Below, piece after piece: positions 34,506-42,831 of a stretch of DNA of 64,000 bases (positions are counted from its first letter, which is position 1; each line of letters opens with the position of its first letter). Origin of the DNA: a virus. A program made the position numbers and the translations under genes. Below the pieces are notes generated by a model. It was not told where the DNA came from and did not search any database. It saw only the letters and a program-made list of their open reading frames with translations. The stretch is from positions 1 to 64,000 of the IMG/VR virus record IMGVR_UViG_3300020411_000980. The stretch is one strand, 5' to 3'.

Positions 34506-34644
34506 CCACTTTCTCCTTTAACTGCTTGATTCTTTTAGCAGATTCTTCTCTAACCTTTCTGGATAGACGTTTAAGGGTTGGTGGATGAGTTTCATAATTT
34601 ATCCAATTAGACCAGAAATTTGTGTCATTACTCTTCTTTGACAT
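34474..34644 (-). CDS. Small basic helical protein
   Basis: 56 residues from ATG 34642-34644 (MSKKSNDTNFWSNWINYE). Lys/Arg-rich helix (RKVREESAKRIKQLKEKVDEF). The start lies inside the end of the heme oxygenase gene, so it is translated with it. Not recognised. Confidence 0.6.
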   Translation of the reverse strand: MSKKSNDTNFWSNWINYETHPPTLKRLSRKVREESAKRIKQLKEKVDEFNNNPRRS

Positions 34645-35206
34645 TAGCGTAAGGTAGCATCTCCTTGAATGTACTTGTAGCAAACTTGTAAGCAACTCTT
34701 ACTTCGTCTGCCATTGAATCGTCTAGTTTAGCACGAATGAGACCCTTTAGTTTCTCTGGGTTAGCGAACTCATACATTGCTGAAGAACCTGGTACTTTCT
34801 TAGCAAGCATTTGTCCACCCATCAGATCACCCATATGTCTGGTATAGACGTGTGCCATCAATCTTTTTTGTCTACTCTCTGAACTAGGATCTTTCTCGAT
34901 CTGTTCAATGTACTTAGTAAACTCTTTAGTTGTTTCTAAAGTTGGTGGGATCTCACCTTCATTACCATAGTCACCCCATAGTTCTTGAAAGTCTTTAACT
35001 AAACCAGGATATCTATTGATATCTTCTAGTCCATTTAATACTTCATTCCTTGATGCTGCATCTTCTAACACATCATACTGTTGGATCTGATTGTATAAGA
35101 ATATAGCATATGATTTTGGATGTAATTTACCTCCAAACATCATACCAACAAAGGGTTGTTCCTCTGCTCTTTTGTGGTGTTCCCACGTTGCTTCTTTAAG
35201 TGACAT
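34628..35206 (-). CDS. ho1: Heme oxygenase (biliverdin-forming)
   Basis: A 192-residue protein of the HO-1 family. The N-terminus LKEATWEHHKRAEE holds the heme-ligand His (H11), and the distal helix is seen in MGDLMGGQMLAKK. It opens heme to biliverdin IX-alpha, CO and iron, the first step of bilin pigment synthesis, and needs ferredoxin from the host. It is slightly shorter than most HO-1 proteins (about 235) at the C-terminus. Cyanophages carry ho1 to feed phycobilin synthesis or to free iron. The iron-release option is notable here because six Fe(II) enzymes lie downstream. Confidence 0.92.
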   Translation of the reverse strand: MSLKEATWEHHKRAEEQPFVGMMFGGKLHPKSYAIFLYNQIQQYDVLEDAASRNEVLNGLEDINRYPGLVKDFQELWGDYGNEGEIPPTLETTKEFTKYIEQIEKDPSSESRQKRLMAHVYTRHMGDLMGGQMLAKKVPGSSAMYEFANPEKLKGLIRAKLDDSMADEVRVAYKFATSTFKEMLPYANVKEE

Positions 35207-35208
35207 AA

Positions 35209-35472
35209 TTAATCTTTAAGGTCAGGTAATTTCTTTTCTACCCAGTGCTCCGTGTTATCTATACCAGCAGCAGTGACATATCTCATAATATGCTCATCAA
35301 TCTGATGATAGACTGGGTGTAGATCTAAATCCATATTAATATCGTGTGCTATCTGTGATATCTGATCTGCTGAGAAGCAATGATCAGGATGTAATAGATC
35401 ACAACAAGGGATACGCTTCTCAATTAATTCATTGAGGTTGATACGTATCTCATAATCTCTGTAGACTGGCAT
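35209..35472 (-). CDS. Small conserved hypothetical protein
   Basis: An 87-residue protein with several Cys/His (PCCDLLHPDHCFSADQ near residue 22-37) that might bind metal, and an acidic C-terminus. Not recognised. It is 2 bases upstream of the heme oxygenase gene. Confidence 0.65.
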   Translation of the reverse strand: MPVYRDYEIRINLNELIEKRIPCCDLLHPDHCFSADQISQIAHDINMDLDLHPVYHQIDEHIMRYVTAAGIDNTEHWVEKKLPDLKD

Positions 35473-35474
35473 AA

Positions 35475-35639
35475 TTAATAACTTGGTTCTAAGTCTGAGT
35501 GTTCAGGTTCATTGACCTCGGAAAATGTTATGTCATCCCAATAGGAATGATATAACCTACCCCATATAACTTTAAATTCGTCATCATCAAGGTCTTTGAA
35601 TAGACAGCGATCTTTAAGATATATGTGGTATGTTGACAT
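35475..35639 (-). CDS. Small conserved cyanophage protein
   Basis: A 54-residue ORF, ATG 35637-35639, TAA 35475-35477, starting MSTYHIYLKDRCLFKDLDDD. The start and the VIWGRLYHSY core are typical of a small protein common in T4-like cyanophages. Function unknown. Confidence 0.7.
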   Translation of the reverse strand: MSTYHIYLKDRCLFKDLDDDEFKVIWGRLYHSYWDDITFSEVNEPEHSDLEPSY

Positions 35640-35944
35640 TAGTCCTCCGTGCGTTGTCCTATGGTTTCTATATTATCATCCTCCTCGGTAGCGAGTTCGA
35701 ATGATGGCATATTAACTTCTCCGTCGTCTCCCATTATATCACGCTTTACCATAAACAGTGCATCGATAGCACCTTCAAGTCTTGATCTCTGACTATATGC
35801 TTCAGATCTCTTCTGAAAATCAACAGTAGTCACACCATAAGGATTTAGTTTCTTGTTACTAAATTCCTCATCTAGTTCTTCTATCAATTTAGTTTGTTCT
35901 TCCTTTTGTAAGTGGAAGTTTTGTATCAGTTCATCAATAGTCAT
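35639..35944 (-). CDS. Coiled-coil hypothetical protein
   Basis: A 101-residue acidic protein with a long N-terminal heptad helix (HLQKEEQTKLIEELDEEF) and an acidic tail. Not recognised. 1-4 base overlaps with both neighbours. Confidence 0.65.
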   Translation of the reverse strand: MTIDELIQNFHLQKEEQTKLIEELDEEFSNKKLNPYGVTTVDFQKRSEAYSQRSRLEGAIDALFMVKRDIMGDDGEVNMPSFELATEEDDNIETIGQRTED

Positions 35945-36744
35945 CTTTTAATTCCGTCAGAGTGATAGTTAATTGCTCTCATTGCTCTTGCTATTTTTCT
36001 AGTAACAGTATCTTCAGTTGAATACTCTGCTGCTAGTGAATAGTTGAATGAGTTTTCTAAGTCCCAGTCCTTTTGTTCAGCAGGTTCTTGAACAAAATCA
36101 TACCAATCCTTTTCTATATGCTCACGTAGAACAGGTACAAACTGTGCTAGTGGTGTCCCTGCTTTAACAAGGACTCCTTCTTCTCCTGTGTCAAGGACTT
36201 TCCAGAAGAGTTGGACGTTGACTTGCATAGCGAATCTTGGATCATACATTCCAGCAACTGCTTCGAATCTAGTTTCATTGTTGTAATACACTGGGAGTTG
36301 CAAAAATACAATGTCATCACTAGCTCGTACCCTCCAAGGTGTTTCAAGTTTTATTACGTGAGCAAGAGTGTCCTTTGGGAACCCTGACTCTTTATCTTCC
36401 AATAAAGGAACTGTTTGATCAGGTGGATGATCTCCAATAAAATTGGAGTGTCTCATAAAATTGGTTACCTGTTCATATCTATAAGAGATACCATCACCTT
36501 GAGTGAATATCCTGAAATCCATAGGTGAGGTTACCACCCAACCCATACGTGTGATCTGTTTCAGACCAGGACAGTTGGCAACATTTTGTGTGCCCATAAA
36601 TGGGCATCTTCTACCCTTATGATCTTTATCCTTCCATTGTCTTTTAATGGATGATGCAGGTATCAGTGGATAGTTCTCTGCTAGACCAGGTTCAAGTGAG
36701 AAGAATCTAATCCAAGGTTTCTTCTTACGGAAGATATTCCACAT
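35941..36744 (-). CDS. DUF6065-like protein C (halogenase-linked)
   Basis: A 267-residue protein from ATG 36742-36744 (MWNIFRKKKPWIRFFSLEPG). This start overlaps the halogenase stop by 20 bases; longer in-frame starts reach 100 bases into that gene. The FFSLEPGLAENYPLIPAS opening, the CPFMGTQNVANCPGLK Cys-containing segment and the VKAGTPLAQFVPVLREH region match the DUF6065 pattern as I know it. Proteins A and B share the C-terminal turn. Adjacent to halogenase 1, so it may act with it, for instance as a binding or delivery partner. Confidence 0.65.
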   Translation of the reverse strand: MWNIFRKKKPWIRFFSLEPGLAENYPLIPASSIKRQWKDKDHKGRRCPFMGTQNVANCPGLKQITRMGWVVTSPMDFRIFTQGDGISYRYEQVTNFMRHSNFIGDHPPDQTVPLLEDKESGFPKDTLAHVIKLETPWRVRASDDIVFLQLPVYYNNETRFEAVAGMYDPRFAMQVNVQLFWKVLDTGEEGVLVKAGTPLAQFVPVLREHIEKDWYDFVQEPAEQKDWDLENSFNYSLAAEYSTEDTVTRKIARAMRAINYHSDGIKR

Positions 36745-38407
36745 TGTCTTCCCCATAAATGTTTTCAAGTAAGTAATCATAATGAGTAGGACAATCATCC
36801 GACTCAACGAACTTCTTAACGTTAGCAATATATTCTTCTCTTGTCACCTTACTGACTCCTATTGCGTGCTCGTTCTCTTCACTACCCATTAGATATCTTG
36901 TACCTAATTGTAATCCGTGACCTGCAGCAATATAGTTCATACCGTGCATATTAGCATTCAATGGTTCAGCGTGATCTAATATAGATCCCATCCTTTCAAA
37001 GTTATCATTAACCTTGATATTACCACTGTGCATAGTTTCAATATCCATATAATCATTACGTTGTGTACACCACTTCCAGTATGGATTGTCAGTTCTCATT
37101 GATAATGCATAGTGCATAGCAACAAACTTAGCAAATCCAATTACTTCACGTTGTGCACAATAATTATACCATTGTCTCTCTATATTTGTGACGTATCCCT
37201 TTCTTCTATTGAGTATGTCAACCAGTCTAAGGATACTCTCGTGTGTAGTTAATAGTCCTGTTGATTCTAATGGTTCTACAAATCCATATGATAGACCAAT
37301 AGCAAGACAATTAAGTTCCCACGCTTTCTGCCTATAACCGTGCTTTATATCAATAGAGGATACCTCATACTCATCAGGTTGTAGACCAAACTTAAGTTCA
37401 ATCCAGTTTCGGAACTCTTGCTCTGTCTCGTGTTCCATTGCAAAACGTGATGACCAAGCATAACCAACACCAATACGATCCCATAATGGAATAGTCCACA
37501 TCCAACCATTCTCTGCTGCTGTGCAGTCAGTCACATTATGCATCATTTCCTTACGTTGTTCTATATCAAGATAAGGTAAACGTGCAAAGAATGCTTTATC
37601 ATTTGCAAGTATATCTTTGAATGATTCGAATGATACATTCATCAATCCTTCAATGAGTGCACCTTTAAATCCAGTACAGTCAATGAATAGATCTCCTGTT
37701 ACTCCTACTTGCTTTTTATCTGCGTCTAGTCTTACACCCAACTGATTAATCTGTCTGTTAGATGCAGCAGGAGATCCACCACGTTTAACATCCTTAATCA
37801 TTCCACGTACTTCACCAAGTACGTGTGTAAACCTGTTCTTCTCTGCCCAAGGATAACATACTCTATCTCTTAGGAACTCACCAAACTTCTCAGCATCTAA
37901 ATGATATGCTGTATCTGTCTTGAAGTTATAGTTATCCCAGTCCATATATCCTTCTGGAGTCTGAGCACTATTCCACTGTTTATTATTTGCTACAAGTGTA
38001 TCATTCTCAGGATTATAATACTGAGAGAATGACTTGTTGTCTGGATTATATTCTTCTGGATGTCTCTTCTGTAAGTCAAACCAATCTTCAATACCATTAG
38101 CAGTGTTATCTAACTTATACTTACCAAATGGATATTGAAAGGTCGTCCCTTTCTCTCTAAAATCTGTGAACTGAATACTATTCTTATAGGTTGCATTACA
38201 ATACTCCATCCAGTCTTTATCTTCAAGACCAAGAGCATCAAGATACTTATTGAAATGACCTAAAGTAGATTCACCAACCCCAATAGGTTTATGCTTTGTA
38301 CTCTCCACGAGTACAACATTAACCCAAGGGCATAGTTTCAACAAGGCAGCACAGGTCATCCAACCAGATGATCCACCACCCACAATTACAACGTTATTGA
38401 CCTGCAT
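36725..38407 (-). CDS. Flavin-dependent tryptophan-halogenase-like protein 1
   Basis: A 560-residue protein of the PrnA/RebH family. Residues 10-18 form the FAD-binding GGGSSGWMT. The halogenase Lys is K75 (ATYKNSIQF), the WxWxIP motif is at 302-307, FIDCTGF at 241-247, and the FVEPLEST motif holds the second catalytic acid (E381). All needed residues are present, so it should be active, taking reduced FAD from a separate reductase, which is not in this window. It would chlorinate or brominate an aromatic substrate (free or bound Trp, or another indole). The next gene upstream is a second halogenase. Confidence 0.9.
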   Translation of the reverse strand: MQVNNVVIVGGGSSGWMTCAALLKLCPWVNVVLVESTKHKPIGVGESTLGHFNKYLDALGLEDKDWMEYCNATYKNSIQFTDFREKGTTFQYPFGKYKLDNTANGIEDWFDLQKRHPEEYNPDNKSFSQYYNPENDTLVANNKQWNSAQTPEGYMDWDNYNFKTDTAYHLDAEKFGEFLRDRVCYPWAEKNRFTHVLGEVRGMIKDVKRGGSPAASNRQINQLGVRLDADKKQVGVTGDLFIDCTGFKGALIEGLMNVSFESFKDILANDKAFFARLPYLDIEQRKEMMHNVTDCTAAENGWMWTIPLWDRIGVGYAWSSRFAMEHETEQEFRNWIELKFGLQPDEYEVSSIDIKHGYRQKAWELNCLAIGLSYGFVEPLESTGLLTTHESILRLVDILNRRKGYVTNIERQWYNYCAQREVIGFAKFVAMHYALSMRTDNPYWKWCTQRNDYMDIETMHSGNIKVNDNFERMGSILDHAEPLNANMHGMNYIAAGHGLQLGTRYLMGSEENEHAIGVSKVTREEYIANVKKFVESDDCPTHYDYLLENIYGEDNVEYLP

Positions 38408-38410
38408 AAT

Positions 38411-39910
38411 CTAATTGATACCGTCAGTATTATATAGGACATCATTATAATAGTCAATCGGTCTTGGCATAAAAGCAGCGATCTCCTTTCCTTCAGTGAT
38501 TCTCTTCTCTACAGCAGCATCTAAGATAGGTAGGAAGTCACCACCAAACTCTCGATCATAATGTGCTTCCATATCCATAACTTCCTTCCTACCAATAATA
38601 GTATAACCTAGACCTGCCATCACAAACTGCATACCAATAAACAAATCATTTAATGTTGTTGGTACATCACGACAGTCAATATTATTTAATGTGTGGAATG
38701 GTACTGAAGTTGCAGCATCCCAATATGGTGTGTCGTCTTTGTATGCTGCTGTGAAATGATGTACGACAAAATCTCTGAATGTCATAAACTTGACGTGACA
38801 CGCTGCATTGAACCAGTCACGTTGTAATCCTGATATAGTATTTCTCTTAGGATCAGCAAACTGTATGAAATTAAATAAGAACTCGTGTACTGAGAACAGA
38901 CCACCTGATTCTAATGGTTCAATGAAACCAGCAGATAGTCCGATTGCTATTGTATTACCCACCCATATCTTTTCTCTCATACCTGTTGGCCAACGTAGGT
39001 ATCTAAAATCTTCATCAGGTGCATCAGGGCAACCTAAATGTGCCTTAAACTCCTTTAGTGCAAAGGCTTTATCCTGAAACTTTGAACTGAAATTATAACC
39101 TGTCCCAATACGAGACCAAGTTGGTACAGTCCAGACCCAACCACTTGACAGTGCAGTGACACGTGTGTAGCTCGTAAGTTCCCGTTCTTTATCAACATAC
39201 TCCCGTCTTGTGCACCACGTACTGTCATTGAGTAACACGTCTCTCCAGTCGTCCCAGGGCACTCCCAGGCGGTTCATCAAAATTGCTCTGAATCCTGTGC
39301 AGTCTATGAATAGGTCAGCAGTTACCTCTCTACCATCATCAAGAGTTAGTTTTGTTATATTATCTCCCTCCGTGTCAATCGTATCTACTGTCTCTCTAAT
39401 ATAATTTAAACCACGTGGGATACAAAATCTATCCTTTAGATACTTAGCAAACTTAGTAGCATCAATATGATAACCAACTAACGTGTCTATGTGTGGTGTA
39501 TATAATTTTCCCTGTTCAGATACTACAGCAGCATTAGAGAATACATTCTGAAATGTTGTATTAGATGGTTGTCTATGGTACTTCCAAATATAATAGTCTA
39601 AGGGTGGAATATTAGTATCATAAGAACCAAAAGGGTACTGCCACGGTTGGTCAGTACCCCAATTTTCAAATCGAATGCTGTTCTTATATGTTGCGTCACA
39701 CGCTGGCATCCACTCTTTATCTTCGAGTTCCAGATACCTAATGAATGTATTAAAATGCTGTGTTGTAGATTCCCCTACCCCTATAGTTCCGACTAGAGGA
39801 GACTCTATCAACGTAATATTTTTAGTGCCCTCAAAATGTTTAAGTAGCACTGATGCTGTCATCCACCCTGCACTGCCACCTCCGACAATACAGATGTTAT
39901 TAAATTTCAT
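38411..39910 (-). CDS. Flavin-dependent tryptophan-halogenase-like protein 2
   Basis: A 499-residue paralogue of halogenase 1, with GGGSAGWMT (10-18), K76 in ATYKNSIRF, WVWTVP (258-263), FIDCTGF (201-207) and FIEPLESG (E334). It is 61 residues shorter than halogenase 1. Both copies retain the catalytic residues, so they probably act on different positions or substrates rather than being redundant. The stop and the next start are separated by 3 bases. Confidence 0.9.
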   Translation of the reverse strand: MKFNNICIVGGGSAGWMTASVLLKHFEGTKNITLIESPLVGTIGVGESTTQHFNTFIRYLELEDKEWMPACDATYKNSIRFENWGTDQPWQYPFGSYDTNIPPLDYYIWKYHRQPSNTTFQNVFSNAAVVSEQGKLYTPHIDTLVGYHIDATKFAKYLKDRFCIPRGLNYIRETVDTIDTEGDNITKLTLDDGREVTADLFIDCTGFRAILMNRLGVPWDDWRDVLLNDSTWCTRREYVDKERELTSYTRVTALSSGWVWTVPTWSRIGTGYNFSSKFQDKAFALKEFKAHLGCPDAPDEDFRYLRWPTGMREKIWVGNTIAIGLSAGFIEPLESGGLFSVHEFLFNFIQFADPKRNTISGLQRDWFNAACHVKFMTFRDFVVHHFTAAYKDDTPYWDAATSVPFHTLNNIDCRDVPTTLNDLFIGMQFVMAGLGYTIIGRKEVMDMEAHYDREFGGDFLPILDAAVEKRITEGKEIAAFMPRPIDYYNDVLYNTDGIN

Positions 39911-39916
39911 AATGAG

Positions 39917-40441
39917 TTAGGTAGGTGGTTCTACGTATGCTCCACCCCAATTTGAATAGCGTTCCCAACAAGGATTCTCTTGTGTTGAGATCTTACAAGG
40001 TCTATCAACAGACGGTTCAACAGCATCTGACATAAACTCAGAGATTTCCTCTTCTGTCATAGCTGGATCCATTGGTTCCTCTACGTCAGATGGTCTTTGA
40101 GTATTCTCTTTAACTGTCTTAACGTGATTATACCACAAAGCATCAGCCGCTGCTAGATCTTTACCTGCTGCGATGTCTTTGTATAGCATATCTAATTGCT
40201 GACCAATTTCACCATATGCAACTCTACGAGTTGTAGCAGGATCAGCGTATGTATCTACACGCTTAACCCATATCATATCATTGGCAGATGGTGACCATTC
40301 TAGTGTCCAAGTGTTTGTTATGTCATCAGGTGCATTGACCCACATCTGAGAACAACCACGACCTAAGAATAGTGTGTATTCTTCACCAGGATCTACTACG
40401 TCTGCCACGTATCCATTGAAATCCATTAATGCTTTCTTCAT
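39917..40441 (-). CDS. Tail-fibre assembly/structural-like protein
   Basis: A 174-residue protein. The stretch RRVAYGEIGQQLDMLYKDIAAG with the following AADALWYNHVKTVKEN is a recognisable helical motif near the end of many phage fibre-related proteins. The N-terminal half has beta character (EYTLFLGRGC, WTLEWSP). It follows the glycine-rich adhesin gene and is followed by halogenase 2, so it may be the boundary of the virion block. Chaperone versus structural role cannot be told. Confidence 0.6.
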   Translation of the reverse strand: MKKALMDFNGYVADVVDPGEEYTLFLGRGCSQMWVNAPDDITNTWTLEWSPSANDMIWVKRVDTYADPATTRRVAYGEIGQQLDMLYKDIAAGKDLAAADALWYNHVKTVKENTQRPSDVEEPMDPAMTEEEISEFMSDAVEPSVDRPCKISTQENPCWERYSNWGGAYVEPPT

Positions 40442-40450
40442 TGGTGACCC

Positions 40451-41251
40451 CTATTTGTAGTTAATAACAGTAATAACACCATACTTACCGTTTGAACCAC
40501 GGAAAGAACCAAAGTGTCCACCAGATCCACCACTACCATAAGCAGAGTGATCTTGGTGATTATGTGAGAAGTTACCTCCATTTGGCCAACCAGCAGCAAC
40601 TGATCCTCCAAAGTGAGATGGTCCTCCAGTTCCACCACCGTGAGCAGCGTGGGACTGTCCACCACCACCCCAGATGTTCAAGTCTCCACCAGAACCATTA
40701 CGTCCTAGTCCACCTGAGTGAGAGTTGTTACGTGCAGCACCGTGTCCACCACCAGCAGATAGATATGGTCCAAAGGATGATGATCCTCCGTCTCCACCAC
40801 GGTTGAAGTACCAAGTACCTCCACCTCCTCCACCAACTGAAATACCAACTGAGGAAATGTTGGCAACAGACATTACTCGTTCTGAATATCCACCAGCACC
40901 ACCAGACTCACCGTGTCCAGCACCTCCTCCTCCACCGCCATTACAGCGTACGTGGATGTATTTAACACCTGATGGACGGTTCCAAGTTCCCCCTCCTGTC
41001 CATACTTGCATATTATAAATGTTTTCGGAACTTACTGATGTCCAAGACATAGAAGAACCATTGTTAGTTAGAAACTTTCCAGACTGTCCAGAGACACTAG
41101 GTACGATCTGACCAGACGAACCTGACATAGTTCCGTTCACGGTCAAATTACTGCAGGTTAAAGTTCCGTTCGCAGTAATATTACCAGACGCTAGGGTAAA
41201 TCCACCGATGCCTGACAGGTCTCTAATAGATGCAACTTTAAGTGTACTCAT
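40451..41251 (-). CDS. Glycine-rich tail-fibre adhesin 1
   Basis: A 266-residue protein. The N-terminal 60 residues are beta-repeat fibre sequence (GNITANGTLTCSNLTVNGT), followed by a WTGGGTWNRPSGVKYIHVRC segment, and the rest is poly-Gly with Ser, Asn and His (GGGGGGAGHGESGGAGG). Such Gly-rich domains form polyglycine-II sandwiches in phage adhesins (e.g. gp38 of S16), where they touch the receptor. An exact TATAAATA late promoter is at 41278-41285. Confidence 0.75.
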   Translation of the reverse strand: MSTLKVASIRDLSGIGGFTLASGNITANGTLTCSNLTVNGTMSGSSGQIVPSVSGQSGKFLTNNGSSMSWTSVSSENIYNMQVWTGGGTWNRPSGVKYIHVRCNGGGGGGAGHGESGGAGGYSERVMSVANISSVGISVGGGGGGTWYFNRGGDGGSSSFGPYLSAGGGHGAARNNSHSGGLGRNGSGGDLNIWGGGGQSHAAHGGGTGGPSHFGGSVAAGWPNGGNFSHNHQDHSAYGSGGSGGHFGSFRGSNGKYGVITVINYK

Positions 41252-41277
41252 TTTACCTGTTTAGTTTTCCTCAAATC

Positions 41278-41285
41278 TATTTATA
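41278..41285 (-). promoter_or_regulatory. T4-type late promoter TATAAATA
   Basis: An exact TATAAATA on the minus strand 27-34 bases upstream of glycine-rich adhesin 1. Confidence 0.7.
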
Positions 41286-41288
41286 TGT

Positions 41289-41852
41289 TTATGGAGTTGG
41301 TGGAGTTGGTCTAACCTCACCTGGTTCCAGGTATGGTTGATCTCTCTCCCACTGCTCATCATCAGGGTAATAACCTGGATGATAGTGTACTTTATTGGCA
41401 GGATAATCTCTTCTAGAAGACTCATCCTCCCAAGATTTTACTTGAAATGTCTCTTTAAACTTTAAAGTGACACCATCTTCCTTAACATAAGCCTGTACTA
41501 TGTAGTCAGTATCAGGATCAAGTCTAGGGAATGATAAATTCTCGAACCAAGGACAATCTGTACAGATGATTTGATCATACTTCATCTCATACAATGGTGT
41601 TTCATTTCCTTTGCTGATACACACATACATCTCTAGGTCTTTGAAGTGAAGTTTATATTCTCCATTCTTTCTGACACTCAACTTAACGTTAGGGTCATAA
41701 GATTTTAGTGTCTGAAATCCTGAAGATTCTACAGTCTTCTTAGCAACATCAAATACTACTGTTGCTTCATTATACTCAACTGCCTGAACTTCTTCATCAG
41801 CTGGTCTTGGATCATTAGGATCCACTATTCTTGGGTTAGTTACTCTGTCCAT
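41289..41852 (-). CDS. Hypothetical virion-region protein
   Basis: A 187-residue acidic protein with a Pro-rich C-terminus (YLEPGEVRPTPPTP). It has a central beta-rich part with CPW/CTD Cys (IICTDCPWFENLSF). Not recognised. It lies between two glycine-rich fibre genes, so it is probably a fibre-linked component. Confidence 0.6.
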   Translation of the reverse strand: MDRVTNPRIVDPNDPRPADEEVQAVEYNEATVVFDVAKKTVESSGFQTLKSYDPNVKLSVRKNGEYKLHFKDLEMYVCISKGNETPLYEMKYDQIICTDCPWFENLSFPRLDPDTDYIVQAYVKEDGVTLKFKETFQVKSWEDESSRRDYPANKVHYHPGYYPDDEQWERDQPYLEPGEVRPTPPTP

Positions 41853-41854
41853 AA

Positions 41855-42829
41855 TTACAATTCATAACATACGGTAATGTTTCCTGTTCCACCATTATAT
41901 TGTCCTGCACCGTTTCTTGCCCAATGTCCCCAGTTTCCACCGTTTCCATAGTTACCAGACCAGGTTTGGGTTTCGTCAGCATAGTTAGAACCTGACCAAT
42001 TGTTTCCTCCACCTCCTCCTGCTGCTCCATTACAGTCACAGCCTGGGTTTCCTCCACAATTACCTGCGTTCCAACCGCCTCCACCACCGCCTCCTCCAGA
42101 GGCATCGTTACCTGGTCTTCCACACTCATCTCCATTAGTATCTCCATTAGCACCGTGATTTCCACCCTGTGCACCACACTGTCCGTTTTCTCCTCTCTGG
42201 TTACCTGCTCCTCCTCGACCAGCACCACTACATCCTTCACGTCCACCGCCCCCGCCACCACCTGCTGCAACCAACAGGATATTGCCCTGAGACAAGTTAA
42301 CACCCCAAGGTGAGAAGAACATACTTGCTGCTCCACCACCTCCACCTCCAGCAGAGCATCCTCTACAAGAAGCGTGAGTACCACGACCACCAGATCCATA
42401 ACCAGATCCGTTATTACCATTACCACCGCCACCCCAACATCCGAAGCAACCTCCTCCGTTAGAGCCACCACCTCCGACATATGCTCGGAAACGAGCTGCA
42501 TCTACCCATCCATCTTGTAAGATGAGTCGTGCATAGGCAGCACCACCTGATCCACCGTGTGCACCACCTTGTCCACCATTTCCACCAGCAGCACCCCAAG
42601 CCCAAACCCAAATATAGTTACCTTTACCTGTTCTTATATAAAGACTATTATCTCCACTACCCTGAAACCTGTGACATCTTAGTTGTCTACCATCCTGTGA
42701 TGTATTAAATACTGATCCATTATCGTCAGCAGTCACCTTCTCCAATCCACCACCACCTCCAGGTCCTCTGGATGATAGTGAATGACTAAAGTTATTTAAT
42801 AACCCTGAATAACCAATTTGTGTTGACAT
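41855..42829 (-). CDS. Glycine-rich tail-fibre adhesin 2
   Basis: A 324-residue protein. After about 95 residues with ordinary composition (RLILQDGWVDAARFRAYVG), almost everything is Gly/Asn/Cys (GGGGNGNNGSGYGSGGRG, GGGGGGGGREGCSGAGRGG). The many Cys residues suggest cross-links between loops. The Gly pattern resembles adhesin 1, so the two are likely alternative or paired receptor-binding tips. Confidence 0.75.
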   Translation of the reverse strand: MSTQIGYSGLLNNFSHSLSSRGPGGGGGLEKVTADDNGSVFNTSQDGRQLRCHRFQGSGDNSLYIRTGKGNYIWVWAWGAAGGNGGQGGAHGGSGGAAYARLILQDGWVDAARFRAYVGGGGSNGGGCFGCWGGGGNGNNGSGYGSGGRGTHASCRGCSAGGGGGGAASMFFSPWGVNLSQGNILLVAAGGGGGGGREGCSGAGRGGAGNQRGENGQCGAQGGNHGANGDTNGDECGRPGNDASGGGGGGGGWNAGNCGGNPGCDCNGAAGGGGGNNWSGSNYADETQTWSGNYGNGGNWGHWARNGAGQYNGGTGNITVCYEL

Positions 42830-42831
42830 AA

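Noticed and set aside
36744-36828. Upstream in-frame start of the DUF6065-like protein C
   Set aside because: It would overlap the halogenase gene by 104 bases and the extra residues do not resemble the family.
40438-41018. Plus- and minus-strand ORFs rich in Pro/His or Leu/Val over adhesin 1
   Set aside because: Shadow frames of Gly codons (GGN) in the adhesin gene.
41836-42501. Minus-strand ORF of 221 codons, Val/Glu-rich
   Set aside because: It is the +1 frame of the poly-Gly adhesin 2 gene; the repeats explain its length.
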